DNA of 64,000 bases, taken from contig CP000474.1 of assembly GCA_000014925.1 (NCBI GenBank), forward strand, positions 868,001-932,000, given 5' to 3'. The position numbers and the translations under genes were made by a program. Position 1 is the first letter of the stretch. Every line of letters starts with the position of its first letter. The notes under the pieces were generated by a model. The model had not been told where the DNA came from. It saw nothing but the letters and a program-made list of their open reading frames with translations, and did not search any database. This document shows, piece by piece, positions 25,256-34,308 of this stretch. This DNA is from Paenarthrobacter aurescens TC1 (lineage in GTDB: Bacteria > Actinomycetota > Actinomycetes > Actinomycetales > Micrococcaceae).

Positions 25256-27526
25256 ATGGGCAAGGTTCCTGACCAGACCGGACTCGCGGAAGGACTGGAT
25301 CCCACACTGCCTGCACCGGCCGTGGATGATTCTGTTCGCGAAGCCGAAGAACGAAAGTGGACTCCGGCCAAGATCGGGCTTTGGGTGGCGATTTCGCTGC
25401 TGGGAGCCGTGGCATGGTTCATGCTTGCGCTGGTTCGCGGCGAGACCGTCAACGCGATCTGGTTTGTCTTCGCGGCAGTTTGTACCTATTTGATCGGCTA
25501 CCGTTTCTACTCCAAGGTTATTGAGCGCTATCTGCTCAAGCCCGATGATCGCCGTGCCACCCCTGCCGAGTACAAGGCCGACGGCAAGGACTACGTCCGC
25601 ACGGACCGCAATGTCCTTTTCGGGCACCACTTCGCGGCCATTGCGGGCGCCGGCCCGTTGGTGGGACCCGTCATCGCGGCCCAGATGGGTTACCTTCCCG
25701 GCACAATCTGGATCATCATCGGCGTCGTCCTCGCCGGCGCAGTGCAGGACTACCTGGTCATGTTCTTCTCCATGCGCCGCGGTGGACGTTCCCTGGGCCA
25801 GATGGCACGTGAAGAATTGGGCGTCATCGGCGGCACTGCTGCCCTCATCGCAACCCTGCTCATCATGATCATCATTGTGGCCATCCTCGCGCTGGTGGTG
25901 GTCAACGCCCTCGGCGAGAGCCCGTGGGGCGTGTTCTCCGTGGGCATGACCATCCCCATCGCGTTGTTCATGGGTGTCTACCTGCGCTTCATCCGGCCGG
26001 GCAAGGTGATGGAGGTGTCCATCATCGGCTTCGTGCTCCTGATGGCAGCCATCATCGGCGGCGGCGCCGTTGCCGGTACCGAGTGGGGTGCGGCCTTCTT
26101 CCACTTGGACAAGGTCACCATTGCCTGGGGCATCATCATTTACGGTTTCATCGCCGCAATCCTGCCCGTCTGGCTGCTCCTGGCTCCGCGCGATTACCTC
26201 TCCACGTTCATGAAGATCGGCGTGATCGTGATGCTCGCGCTCGCCATCATCGTGGTGCGGCCGGAGATCACCGTCCCGGCGTTCAGCGAGTTCGCCAGCC
26301 GGGAGAACGGCCCTGTGTTCTCCGGCGCACTGTTCCCGTTCCTGTTCGTCACCATCGCTTGTGGCGCCCTGTCCGGTTTCCATGCGCTCATTTCTTCGGG
26401 AACCACACCCAAGCTGATCGAGAAGGAACGGCAGACCCGCTTCATCGGTTACGGCGGCATGCTGATGGAGTCCTTCGTGGCCATCATGGCCTTGGTGGCC
26501 GCGATCTCGATCGACCGTGGCATCTACTTCGCCATGAACGCACCTCTGGCCCTTACCGGCGGCACTGTGGAATCCGCGGCGCAGTGGGTGAACAGCCTTG
26601 GCCTGGCCAATGTGAACATCACTCCGGACGTGCTGGCCCAGACCGCAAAGGACGTCGGCGAGGAAAGCATCATTTCCCGTTCCGGTGGCGCTCCCACGCT
26701 GGCAGTCGGTTTGGCGCACATCATGCAGCAGTTCATCGGCGGACCGGGGATGATGGCTTTCTGGTACCACTTCGCCATCATGTTCGAAGCCCTCTTCATC
26801 CTTACCGCCGTTGACGCAGGCACCCGTGTTGCCCGCTTCATGCTGCAGGACTCCATCGGCAACTTTGTTCCCAAGTTCAAGGAGGCCTCGTGGCGCCCCG
26901 GAGCCTGGCTGTGCACCGCCATCATGGTGGGTGCGTGGGGTGCCGTGCTCCTGATGGGCGTCACTGATCCGCTGGGTGGCATTAACACGCTCTTCCCGCT
27001 GTTCGGCATCGCCAACCAGCTTCTCGCTGCCATTGCGCTGGCGGTGTGCATGGCCATCACTGCCAAGCGTGGCGTGTTCAAATGGCTGTGGATCGTGGCA
27101 GCTCCGCTGGCGTTCGCGGCGGTTGTGACCATCACTGCCAGCTTCCACAAGATCTTCTCGCCTGTCCCCGCAGTGGGCTACTTCGCGAACAACCAGGCCT
27201 TCTCCAAAGCACTCGCTGACGGCAAGACGGAGTTCGGCACGGCCAAGACCGTCGCTGCCATGGAGGCCGTGGTCCGCAACACCATGATCCAGGGCGTGCT
27301 TTCGGTCATCTTCGTGACGTTGAGCATCATCGTGATCGTTGCTGCGCTGATTGCCACCATCAGGGCCATTCGTGCCGGCGGCGGTCAGGACCACGAGGAC
27401 CCACCGGTTCCTTCCAAGGTGTACGCACCGGCGGGGCTGTTCCCGACGGTTGCTGAGAAGAAGTTGCTCGCGGAGTGGAACGCCTTGCCTGCGGAGAAAC
27501 GGACCCAGAAGGCCGGCCATCACTGA
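25256..27526 (+). CDS. cstA: Carbon starvation protein A, pyruvate/peptide transporter family
   Basis: A 756-residue membrane protein with about 16-18 hydrophobic segments. Family motifs include NAIWFVFAAVCTYLIGYRFYSK, GHHFAAIAGAGPLVGPVIAAQMGYLPG (about 123-150) and SGTTPKLIEKERQTRFIGYGGMLMESFVAIMAL. Relatives CstA and BtsT in E. coli import pyruvate and possibly peptides. ATG 25256 (MGKVPDQTGL) has AAGGAGGAGAT upstream; the frame extends 38 more codons but without homology. It is followed by ybdD 12 bases later, the usual pairing. Confidence 0.93.
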   Translation: MGKVPDQTGLAEGLDPTLPAPAVDDSVREAEERKWTPAKIGLWVAISLLGAVAWFMLALVRGETVNAIWFVFAAVCTYLIGYRFYSKVIERYLLKPDDRRATPAEYKADGKDYVRTDRNVLFGHHFAAIAGAGPLVGPVIAAQMGYLPGTIWIIIGVVLAGAVQDYLVMFFSMRRGGRSLGQMAREELGVIGGTAALIATLLIMIIIVAILALVVVNALGESPWGVFSVGMTIPIALFMGVYLRFIRPGKVMEVSIIGFVLLMAAIIGGGAVAGTEWGAAFFHLDKVTIAWGIIIYGFIAAILPVWLLLAPRDYLSTFMKIGVIVMLALAIIVVRPEITVPAFSEFASRENGPVFSGALFPFLFVTIACGALSGFHALISSGTTPKLIEKERQTRFIGYGGMLMESFVAIMALVAAISIDRGIYFAMNAPLALTGGTVESAAQWVNSLGLANVNITPDVLAQTAKDVGEESIISRSGGAPTLAVGLAHIMQQFIGGPGMMAFWYHFAIMFEALFILTAVDAGTRVARFMLQDSIGNFVPKFKEASWRPGAWLCTAIMVGAWGAVLLMGVTDPLGGINTLFPLFGIANQLLAAIALAVCMAITAKRGVFKWLWIVAAPLAFAAVVTITASFHKIFSPVPAVGYFANNQAFSKALADGKTEFGTAKTVAAMEAVVRNTMIQGVLSVIFVTLSIIVIVAALIATIRAIRAGGGQDHEDPPVPSKVYAPAGLFPTVAEKKLLAEWNALPAEKRTQKAGHH

Positions 27527-27538
27527 TGAAGGCTACCA

Positions 27539-27730
27539 ATGAACACCGTCGTTAAAGGCCTCCGGGGCTTCGCCACCTACATGGGCTCGCTCATGGGTGC
27601 TGACGCGTACCGGAAGTACCTTGAGCATTTCGAAGCAAGCGGCCATTCCGGGCCCGCCATGACTGAACGCGAGTTCTGGCGGGACCGGATGGACCGGCAG
27701 GACAGCAACCCGCAGGGCAGGTGCTGCTGA
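27539..27730 (+). CDS. ybdD: YbdD/YjiX family small protein
   Basis: A 63-residue protein that always pairs with CstA-type transporters; known work suggests it takes part in transporter function. Typical motifs are present: GLRGFATYMGSLMGADAYRKYLEH and MTEREFWRDRMDRQ. It ends RCC before the TGA. In this family some members carry selenocysteine at the second-to-last position (KCU-star form); here a cysteine codon occupies that place. A small hairpin (27720-27739) overlaps the stop codon. It begins 12 bases after cstA, so the two form an operon. Confidence 0.92.
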   Translation: MNTVVKGLRGFATYMGSLMGADAYRKYLEHFEASGHSGPAMTEREFWRDRMDRQDSNPQGRCC

Positions 27731-27821
27731 GGCAGCACCCGGAAGGGAGTTTCGCTACGAACGAAGTCCAAATTCAGGGCCTGGACAGTGGTTCGCGTAA
27801 AGCACATGAGAGTATGAACGA

Positions 27822-28478
27822 ATGAGCGATCTGAACAACATTCAGCCCACGGATGAGGCTTCGGACGACACCCCCGTGGAAGGAACCACGCTGGACGAGG
27901 GTACGGCAAGCCCGGAGGAGCAACCAGCCCCGCAGGGGGAGTCCGCGAAGGAGTCAGCCAAGCCCAAGGGCGGGAACCTTCACGAACTCGTGGATGAGCC
28001 GGCCAAGGTGATGCGTATCGGCACCATGGTCCGCCAGCTCCTGGAGGAAGTTAAGGCTGCGCCCTTGGACGATGCTGCCCGGGGTCGACTGGCCGAGATC
28101 CACGAGCGGTCCATCAAGGAACTTGAAGATGGGCTGGCTCCGGAACTCATTGAGGAGCTGGAACGGATCAGCTTGCCTTTCCCTGACGAGAAAGCGCCCT
28201 CCGATGCGGAGCTTCGGATCGCGCAGGCACAACTCGTCGGCTGGCTGGAGGGCTTGTTCCATGGCATTCAGGCCGCGATCGCCGCTCAGCAGGCTGCCAA
28301 GGAACACGCGGCCGCGCAGATGCAACTCCGTCAACTTCCGCCGGGGACTGTCATTGCGCCGGGTATCGTCATTGGCGAGAATGGCCAACCGCAGCGGGCG
28401 GCTGCACCCGGTGCACCCGGCGCTGCTGCCCAGGGCCGCAGGGAAGACCCCGACCACGGCCCGGGCCAGTACCTCTGA
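27822..28478 (+). CDS. bpa: Bacterial proteasome activator (Bpa/PafE)
   Basis: A 218-residue ATP-independent activator that opens the 20S proteasome gate for degradation of unfolded proteins. A disordered acidic N-terminus (1-45) precedes the four-helix core (about 50-165: LVDEPAKVMRIGTMVRQLLEEV, then HERSIKELEDGLAPELIEELERISLPF). After a flexible Ala/Pro/Gly tail it ends in GQYL (215-218), the proteasome-docking motif known for this family. ATG 27822 (MSDLNNIQPT). A hypothetical gene follows 8 bases downstream. Confidence 0.92.
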   Translation: MSDLNNIQPTDEASDDTPVEGTTLDEGTASPEEQPAPQGESAKESAKPKGGNLHELVDEPAKVMRIGTMVRQLLEEVKAAPLDDAARGRLAEIHERSIKELEDGLAPELIEELERISLPFPDEKAPSDAELRIAQAQLVGWLEGLFHGIQAAIAAQQAAKEHAAAQMQLRQLPPGTVIAPGIVIGENGQPQRAAAPGAPGAAAQGRREDPDHGPGQYL

Positions 28479-28486
28479 GTTCCCAG

Positions 28487-28927
28487 GTGGGTTTCTTTGG
28501 GGCCGTCCGGCAAGGGCGGAAGGACGATCTGGAGCTGGGCAAGGGACTGTGGCGCCGTGCCCATGACCGTTTTCACCGGGGGCTGGACCGATACCACCAA
28601 GTCCTCGAGGGCGTTGATGATGAGCAGCTCTATAACGAGCTCGTTCAGATAGCTAACGAACTTGCCGAGCTATCGCCACGCGTGAGGACTGTCTGCGTCG
28701 AGGCGCAGAAGAGGTCTCCAAGCGATGGACTGGATGTCCCGGGAACACTGGCCGGCGTGCACCGAGCCCTGTCCAAAGCAGGAAACTCCCTGGCGACCAC
28801 AGCCGAAGCCGCAGCCATGTTGAGGTTGGCCGTGGGACCCGTTCCAGTAGGCGCATTGTCCGTTCGGCGACGGGCCGAATCGGTCTTTGAGCAGGTTGCT
28901 GACGCGGAGCGCCAACTCAACGCCTAA
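28487..28927 (+). CDS. Hypothetical protein downstream of bpa
   Basis: A 146-residue soluble helical protein starting at GTG 28487, 8 bases after the bpa stop codon, so probably cotranscribed. It has heptad-like leucine-rich stretches (VLEGVDDEQLYNELVQIANELAEL; RRRAESVFEQVADAERQL) that suggest a helical bundle or coiled coil. No known domain is recognised. The ribosome site is weak, consistent with coupling to bpa. Its place next to a proteasome activator hints at a protein quality-control role, which is inference only. Confidence 0.65.
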   Translation: MGFFGAVRQGRKDDLELGKGLWRRAHDRFHRGLDRYHQVLEGVDDEQLYNELVQIANELAELSPRVRTVCVEAQKRSPSDGLDVPGTLAGVHRALSKAGNSLATTAEAAAMLRLAVGPVPVGALSVRRRAESVFEQVADAERQLNA

Positions 28928-29054
28928 GCAGCAGCACATTAAAGCCGCGCGTGCGCAACTACCCGCGCGCGCCCTTATTCCCTGTTTGCAAGAAGTTAAG
29001 CGCATAGCTGATCCGCGTAACATTCGGCCGTTTTGACAACCGCTTGCTGGCAGG

Positions 29055-29903
29055 ATGGCAGACATGACTTCGTCACCAACACTTACTTTCAACGACGGCA
29101 ACACCATCCCCCAGCTCGGCTACGGGGTGTGGCAAGTTGAAGACGATGTAGCCGAAAAGGTGGTGCGCCAGGCTTTCGAGGCCGGCTTCCGCCACATCGA
29201 TACCGCCAAAATCTACGGCAACGAGGCTGGCGTCGGCCGTGCCATTGCTTCCTCCGGCCTCTCCGCCGAGGAAATCTTCATCACCACCAAGCTGTGGAAC
29301 GCTGACCAGGGCTACGAATCCACACTCGCGGCTTTTGAAGAGTCCATGGACCGCCTGGGCCTCGAGACTCTGGATCTTTACCTGATTCACTGGCAGCAGC
29401 CCAAGCAGGAAAAGTACGTTGATACCTGGAAGGCCCTGATCGAGCTCAAGAAGCGCGGCCGGGTCAAGTCCATCGGCGTCTCCAACTTCACCAAGGAAGG
29501 CCTGCAGCACATCATCGATGAAACCGGCGTTGTTCCGGCCATCAACCAGGTAGAGCTCCACCCGTTCTTCAACCAGGCCGACCTTCGTGAGTTCAATGCT
29601 TCCAAGGGCATCCTGACGCAGGCTTGGTCCCCGCTGGGCCAGGGCGGCGAGCTCTTGGAGAGCGCCACCGTTGCTGAGATCGCGGCCAAGCACGGTGCAA
29701 CTCCGGCCCAGGTCATCATTGCCTGGCACCTGGCCATTGGAAACGTGGTGATCCCCAAGTCCGTCACCGAGTCCCGCATCCAGGAGAACTTCGCGGCGCT
29801 TAACGTCACACTGGACGCCACCGACGTCGAGGCCATCAACGGCCTGGACCGCGGCGCTGAAGGCCGCATCGGCCCGGACCCGGCAGTCTCCGACTTCGCC
29901 TAA
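29055..29903 (+). CDS. Aldo/keto reductase (AKR5-type, 2,5-diketo-gluconate reductase-like)
   Basis: A 282-residue NADPH-dependent carbonyl reductase with a TIM barrel. The catalytic tetrad is Asp and Tyr in FRHIDTAKIYGNE (about 48-60), Lys in TTKLWNADQ (about 79) and His in LYLIHWQ (about 113). The C-terminal NADPH-binding motif is VIPKSVTESRIQENF. The start may be ATG 29055 or ATG 29064 (MTSSPTLTF); AGGATGG serves either. It is monocistronic. The physiological aldehyde or ketone is unknown. Confidence 0.92.
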   Translation: MADMTSSPTLTFNDGNTIPQLGYGVWQVEDDVAEKVVRQAFEAGFRHIDTAKIYGNEAGVGRAIASSGLSAEEIFITTKLWNADQGYESTLAAFEESMDRLGLETLDLYLIHWQQPKQEKYVDTWKALIELKKRGRVKSIGVSNFTKEGLQHIIDETGVVPAINQVELHPFFNQADLREFNASKGILTQAWSPLGQGGELLESATVAEIAAKHGATPAQVIIAWHLAIGNVVIPKSVTESRIQENFAALNVTLDATDVEAINGLDRGAEGRIGPDPAVSDFA

Positions 29904-29919
29904 CCCGACGCCTGACCAC

Positions 29920-29953
29920 GGTGCCCCGGCCCCTTCCTTGGGGGCGGGGCACC
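29920..29953 (+). terminator. Hairpin after the aldo/keto reductase gene
   Basis: Arms GGTGCCCC plus GCCCC and their complement (29920-29933 with 29941-29953, one bulged base) form a strong GC stem 17 bases after the stop codon. The T run is weak. Confidence 0.6.
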
Positions 29954-30044
29954 TGCCGTTAACGCTCGACGGCGGCACTCGCCGTCGTGTCACAGCCCCC
30001 CGAGTCCGTGGTGAAATTGATCGACCCAGACGGACGGAGTTTGC

Positions 30045-31001
30045 ATGGTGGTGTTTGACGCATTGGAGCGGCAGATCGTGGCTGCCCTCCAACAGGATCC
30101 CCGCTGCCCTTGGCGGAAGATGGCGGCCGTCCTCGGCGAAGCCGAGCGAACTGTTGCCCGCCGGGGATCGCTGTTGTTGGAGTCCGGCTCCGTGGCTGTG
30201 GTGGGTATCCGGCCCAGGCCCGCCGTGGTGCTGGTGGAGATGCGCTGCATGCCCGGAACGGTTCGGGCGGCGTCCAACGCCCTCGCGCAGCGTGCCGACA
30301 CCACGTTTGTTTACACCACCACCGGCACCGGTGACTGCGTCGCGGAAATACTCACGGAACCGTCCCGGATGGGCGATGTTCTTTCCGATGAGTTGCCCTC
30401 CACCATCGGCTTGCGTGATTCCACCAGCTATCCCGTGCTCCGTTACTTCAGGACCATCCGAGGGTGGCGGCCGGAGGTTCTCGCCCCTGACAAAGCCGAA
30501 GCGCTCCGATCGGATCTCACCAAGGATTCCGGAATCCTGGTGCCGCTGCAGGACCTGAGCCGCCAGGATAATGAACTCATCGATGCCCTGTGCGCCGATG
30601 GCCGGGCGAGCTTCGAAGCGCTGGGGCGCCGTGTTGGCGTTTCGGAAGCAACTGCCCGGCGACGCAGCGAATGGTTGCTGGCCAACAATCACATCCAATT
30701 GCGGGCGATCGTTGAACCGGCTGCCTTTGGACTGGGCGTTGAGGCCCTTCTCTGGATCCGCGCATCGCCGCAGCATGTTGAGCGCGTGGGACGGAGCCTC
30801 GCTGAGCTTCCCACGGTTCGCTATGCCGCGGCGATTGCCGGGGACTACCAGATCGTGGCTGACGTCACTGTGGAGGACATGTCGTCCCTCTACCGCTTCA
30901 TCACCGACTCGGAGTGGGCGCAGGAGGCCACCGGAGTGGATGTGTCCATTCTTCTCGATGCGCGGAAGCGCGGCGGACGGATTATGCGCTCATCGTCGTA
31001 A
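30045..31001 (+). CDS. Lrp/AsnC family regulator, double-length
   Basis: A 318-residue protein with two tandem Lrp-like halves. Each has a helix-turn-helix (about 5-50: DALERQIVAALQQDPRCPWRKMAAVLG; about 172-220: DNELIDALCADGRASFEALGRRVGVSEATARRR) and a RAM-like ligand domain. Ordinary Lrp proteins are about 150 residues, so this is a fused duplication, a known actinobacterial arrangement. The ATG follows GGAGTTTGC. It is convergent with the amidase gene and overlaps its 3' end by 20 bases. It likely controls the amidase and the membrane/amidohydrolase operon beyond it. Confidence 0.88.
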   Translation: MVVFDALERQIVAALQQDPRCPWRKMAAVLGEAERTVARRGSLLLESGSVAVVGIRPRPAVVLVEMRCMPGTVRAASNALAQRADTTFVYTTTGTGDCVAEILTEPSRMGDVLSDELPSTIGLRDSTSYPVLRYFRTIRGWRPEVLAPDKAEALRSDLTKDSGILVPLQDLSRQDNELIDALCADGRASFEALGRRVGVSEATARRRSEWLLANNHIQLRAIVEPAAFGLGVEALLWIRASPQHVERVGRSLAELPTVRYAAAIAGDYQIVADVTVEDMSSLYRFITDSEWAQEATGVDVSILLDARKRGGRIMRSSS

Positions 31002-32430
31002 GGGGTGCAGGCCTCGCCGTCATGACAGGAGCGACGGCGGCGTACCCCGTCTGCTGCTCAAAGGCGCGTCCGTAACGGAGCAGCTGCATATCCGTGTAGT
31101 GGTTGCCCGCGAGCTGGAGGCCTATGGGCAATCCGATGGAGCTGAAGCCCGCCGGCACGCTGAGCACAGGCAGTCCGGTGGCAGACAGCAGGCAGGCTGA
31201 TCGCATCCAGTCCAGGTACGTCTCCGAAGGGACACCTGCTACGTCTGTGGGATACCGCAGCGTCGCGTCGAAGGGGAGCACTTGGGCGCAAGGGCTGGCG
31301 AAAAGGTCGTAGCGTCCAAAGAACTCCTGGACGCTGCGTTCAAGGCGGCTTCGGGCGGCCGCAGTTTCAATGAGGTCGCGGGCAGTCAAAGCGAACCCCT
31401 TATTGACGTTCCAGTGCACTTCCGGCTTGACCACATCCCCGGCCCGCTCAAGGATAGGCCCGAGTCCCGCGGCGAAGTCCATGGCTCGGGTATTGCCGAA
31501 CACCAGGTCTGCTTCGCTGAAATCCGGAGTGGCTTCCTCCACGATCGCCCCCAGGTCCTCAAAGATCGCCAGGTGCCGTTCCAGATGGTCCAGGATCTCC
31601 GCTTCTACGGGAACGCCGATGCCAAAGTCACGGGACCAGCCAATACGAACCCCACGCATGTCAGTCTCCAGGCTGGACCGAAAAACTTCCGGATCGAGCC
31701 CGGCCGGGTGCGGGATTCGGGGATCCTTGCCCGCGGTCACGGACATAAAAAGGGCAATGTCCTCAATGCTCCGTGCCATTGGTCCTGTCCGTCCCAGCCA
31801 CGAGTAGGCGTTGATGTCGGACGGCATGGGGATGACCGCCGTCGACGGCCTGAAGCCCACCACATTGCAGAAGGAAGCCGGGATGCGGAGCGATCCGCCC
31901 ATGTCGCTGCCGTCGCCGATGCTTTGGACGCGGGAGGCGACGACGGCGGCCGCCCCGCCGCTGCTGCCGCCTGCACTCAGGGTGGGTGCGTACGGGTTGG
32001 TGGTGGTTCCGAAGAGATCGTTGAACGTGTGCGATCCGGCTCCAAACTCGGGAACATTCGACTTTCCTGTGCTGATCACTCCGGCCGCTTTCAGCCGCGC
32101 AATGATGAGGTCGTCGGCGTCGGGAACAAAGTCGCGCAAGGCGAGGGAGCCTTGGGTGGTGCGCATTCCGGCAGTGTTGTTGGTGTCCTTATGCGTCATG
32201 GGAACGCCGTGGAGCGGAGGGAGCGGGGCGCCCGAGGCCGTCAGCTGGTCGGCGCGGTGCGCCAGAGCCTGGGCTCCATCGGCGTCGAGGGTCACCACGG
32301 CATTGATTACGGGGTTTACTTCGGAAATGCGATTGAGGTGTTCGGCCAAGACCTCGCGCGCGGAGACTTTCTTCTCACGGATCGCTGCGGAAAGTTCGAC
32401 GGCGGACAGCTCGCCAATGGTGTCAGGCAT
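30982..32430 (-). CDS. Amidase signature family hydrolase
   Basis: A 482-residue amidase that hydrolyses a C-N amide bond through the Ser-cisSer-Lys triad. Lys lies in GVPMTHKDT (about 80), cis-Ser in SAGGSSGGAAA (about 157) and the nucleophile in GSDMGGSLRIP (about 180). It resembles GatA-like and AtzF-type amidases but lacks a recognisable extra domain. The ATG follows AAAGGAGCACC. It is divergent from the DUF5058-membrane-M20 operon, with a palindrome and a 21-base-spaced direct repeat between them. Confidence 0.9.
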   Translation of the reverse strand: MPDTIGELSAVELSAAIREKKVSAREVLAEHLNRISEVNPVINAVVTLDADGAQALAHRADQLTASGAPLPPLHGVPMTHKDTNNTAGMRTTQGSLALRDFVPDADDLIIARLKAAGVISTGKSNVPEFGAGSHTFNDLFGTTTNPYAPTLSAGGSSGGAAAVVASRVQSIGDGSDMGGSLRIPASFCNVVGFRPSTAVIPMPSDINAYSWLGRTGPMARSIEDIALFMSVTAGKDPRIPHPAGLDPEVFRSSLETDMRGVRIGWSRDFGIGVPVEAEILDHLERHLAIFEDLGAIVEEATPDFSEADLVFGNTRAMDFAAGLGPILERAGDVVKPEVHWNVNKGFALTARDLIETAAARSRLERSVQEFFGRYDLFASPCAQVLPFDATLRYPTDVAGVPSETYLDWMRSACLLSATGLPVLSVPAGFSSIGLPIGLQLAGNHYTDMQLLRYGRAFEQQTGYAAVAPVMTARPAPLTTMSA

Positions 32431-32462
32431 GGTGCTCCTTTGCTGGATTGCTTCTCCCTGAA

Positions 32463-32480
32463 AGTGTGTCGGGTCACACT
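32463..32480. promoter_or_regulatory. Palindrome AGTGTG-N6-CACACT before the amidase gene
   Basis: The perfect arms AGTGTG (32463-32468) and CACACT (32475-32480) lie 33 bases upstream of the amidase start codon, where an operator would be expected. The spacing (N6 between TGTG and CACA) is two bases shorter than in CRP sites, so a different regulator is likely. Confidence 0.4.
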
Positions 32481-32520
32481 GTGCCGGGGTAGCTCTGTCG
32501 CCACCGCAGGCAGGCTTTGA

Positions 32521-32553
32521 CTGATTCAGCCAGCAACGTGGCTGATTCCGTCA
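32521..32553. promoter_or_regulatory. Direct repeat CTGATTC with 21-base period in the amidase/DUF5058 intergenic region
   Basis: CTGATTC occurs at 32521-32527 and again at 32542-32548, exactly two helical turns apart. The flanks (CAGCCAGC and CGTCAGC) add partial inverted symmetry. It lies mid-way in the 274-base divergent region. This phasing suits a regulator with two DNA-binding units, such as the nearby double Lrp protein. Confidence 0.35.
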
Positions 32554-32704
32554 GCTATTGTGTGTGATCCGGCTCATAGCAGAGGGTGATGGTAACCCAC
32601 TGGCCGATCTGGTCGATGGGAGAAGATTTGCCCCGCGGCGCCACATACCGCACAGCGTCGTCCGGATGCGGACTTGCCAAGGGGCCAACACCTGGGAGGT
32701 TCCC

Positions 32705-33466
32705 ATGCACCAACCCCTGGCACTTCAACCACTCGCCCCCACTGATTCCACTGACATCACGGCAATTGCCAACAATCCCGTCCTCTGGATCTGCGTGGCG
32801 GGCGTCTTTGGCGTCATCATCATCCAGTCCGTCATCTTCATGAAGGCCGCCCGACGTGCTGCTCCCTCCGTGGACATGAGCACCCAAGACATCAAGACCT
32901 CGTTCCGGTCCGGGGCAGTCTCGGCCATCGGCCCCTCCCTGGCGGTATCGCTGGTGGCCATTGCCCTCCTGGGTCTCTTTGGTGCTCCGGCCGTCCTTTC
33001 AAGGATCGGCCTGATTGGTTCGGCCGCCTACGACGTTTCAGCTGCAGGCATCGCCGCCGGTTCCATGGGTGCCAAGCTGGGCGACGCCAGCTACACGCAG
33101 AGCGTCTTCGCCGTGGCGTTCTTCGCCATGAGCATCGGCGGAGCGATGTGGATGCTCGCCACCCTGATCCTGACCCCTCTGCTGCGCAAGGGAGACGCCA
33201 AGATCCGCTCTGTGAACCCCGCTGCCATGGCCATTGTTCCGGCAGCCGCCCTGATCGGCGCCTTCTCCTGCCTGGGGCTCACCGAACTGCCCAAATCCGC
33301 GATTCACGTGCTGTCCTTCGTTGTCTCCGCGGCGGTCATGGGCACCTGCCTGCTGCTGGCCAAGAAACTCGGCAAGAGCTGGCTGCGTGAATGGGGACTC
33401 GGCATCTCCATTGTCATCGGCCTGACCGCCGCTTACCTCGCCGTCGGTCCGGCCGTCGGCTCCTGA
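32705..33466 (+). CDS. DUF5058 family membrane protein
   Basis: A 253-residue integral membrane protein with about seven hydrophobic segments (first: VLWICVAGVFGVIIIQSVIFMKAA, about 25-47). ATG 32705 follows CTGGGAGGTTCCC; the open frame extends 49 codons upstream without homology. Proteins of this type occur beside a second membrane protein and an amidohydrolase, as here. Together they might be a two-part transporter, but no function has been shown to my knowledge. First gene of a three-gene operon. Confidence 0.8.
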   Translation: MHQPLALQPLAPTDSTDITAIANNPVLWICVAGVFGVIIIQSVIFMKAARRAAPSVDMSTQDIKTSFRSGAVSAIGPSLAVSLVAIALLGLFGAPAVLSRIGLIGSAAYDVSAAGIAAGSMGAKLGDASYTQSVFAVAFFAMSIGGAMWMLATLILTPLLRKGDAKIRSVNPAAMAIVPAAALIGAFSCLGLTELPKSAIHVLSFVVSAAVMGTCLLLAKKLGKSWLREWGLGISIVIGLTAAYLAVGPAVGS

Positions 33467-33530
33467 CGACATCGCCCCTCACTCAATCGGCATCCGTCGT
33501 CATCCCCTGAGCTCGAAAGGAACACCCTTC

Positions 33531-34265
33531 ATGTCTTCCATCACTTCCGCTCCCGCCACCACTAGCACCGCCATGGCGGACTTCAACCGCACCACCTCCC
33601 GCTGGGGCCAGATCACCATGATCGGCGGCCTGCTCATCTCCGTGGCCGGTCCCTTGTACTTGGTCTTCGCCACCGGCCTGGACATAGGCCCGGCCCAACT
33701 CTGGATCGCGTTCGCAGCCGTTGCTGCCACGTTCGGCATCATCTGGATCGTCGAGCCACTCACGTACTACCCCATCCTTGGACCTGCCGCGATGTACCAG
33801 GCGTTCATGATCGGCAACATCTCCAACAAGCTCCTGCCGGCGGCGCTGATCGCCCAAACCAACATCGGCGCAAAGCCGGGCAGCAAGCGGGCGGAACTGG
33901 CCGCCGTCGTCGCCATTTGCGGAGCCGCCGTAGTCCACCTGATCTCGCTGGCGATCTTTGTTGGCCTGCTGGGTAGCTGGCTGATCAGTGTCATCCCACC
34001 GTCGGTATTGCTCGTCACCCGGCTTTACGTGCTGCCCACCGTTCTTGGCGCCGTACTGGTACAGGCGATCGTATCCATGAAGCAACCCCGCACCACCGTG
34101 TTCGCCTTGCTGGTCTCAGCCGTCGTCGTGTTCGTTGTGCTGCCGCTGGTGCCGTCGCTCGCGATGGTGTCAACCGCCATTGCCGTTCTGGGCACCATCC
34201 TGCTGGCGTGGTTCTTCCGAGGGAAAGCCGCCATCACTGAATCGAAGCCCATCCACATCGAGTAG
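33531..34265 (+). CDS. Membrane protein partner of DUF5058
   Basis: A 244-residue integral membrane protein with about six hydrophobic segments. A short polar Ser/Thr-rich N-terminus precedes ITMIGGLLISVAGPLYLVFATGL. The loop EPLTYYPILGPAAMYQAFMIGNISNKLLPAAL contains a conserved-looking Pro/Gly/Asn-rich re-entrant-like stretch. It starts 64 bases after the DUF5058 gene and ends 43 bases before the M20 gene, on the same strand. The pairing suggests that the two proteins form one transporter for the hydrolase substrate. I know no named family for it. Confidence 0.78.
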   Translation: MSSITSAPATTSTAMADFNRTTSRWGQITMIGGLLISVAGPLYLVFATGLDIGPAQLWIAFAAVAATFGIIWIVEPLTYYPILGPAAMYQAFMIGNISNKLLPAALIAQTNIGAKPGSKRAELAAVVAICGAAVVHLISLAIFVGLLGSWLISVIPPSVLLVTRLYVLPTVLGAVLVQAIVSMKQPRTTVFALLVSAVVVFVVLPLVPSLAMVSTAIAVLGTILLAWFFRGKAAITESKPIHIE

Positions 34266-34308
34266 CAGTACCCGGAACAAGCCCGCATCCACCAGGAAGA
34301 CAGGACCC

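Noticed and set aside
24896..27523. 875-codon minus-strand ORF opposite cstA
   Set aside because: It is antisense to a clear CstA protein. The composition is His/Asp/Gly/Arg-rich low complexity, as expected from a mirrored membrane protein.
29073..30776. 567-codon minus-strand ORF across the aldo/keto reductase and Lrp genes
   Set aside because: It spans two well-supported genes and their terminator, with no homology-like motifs.
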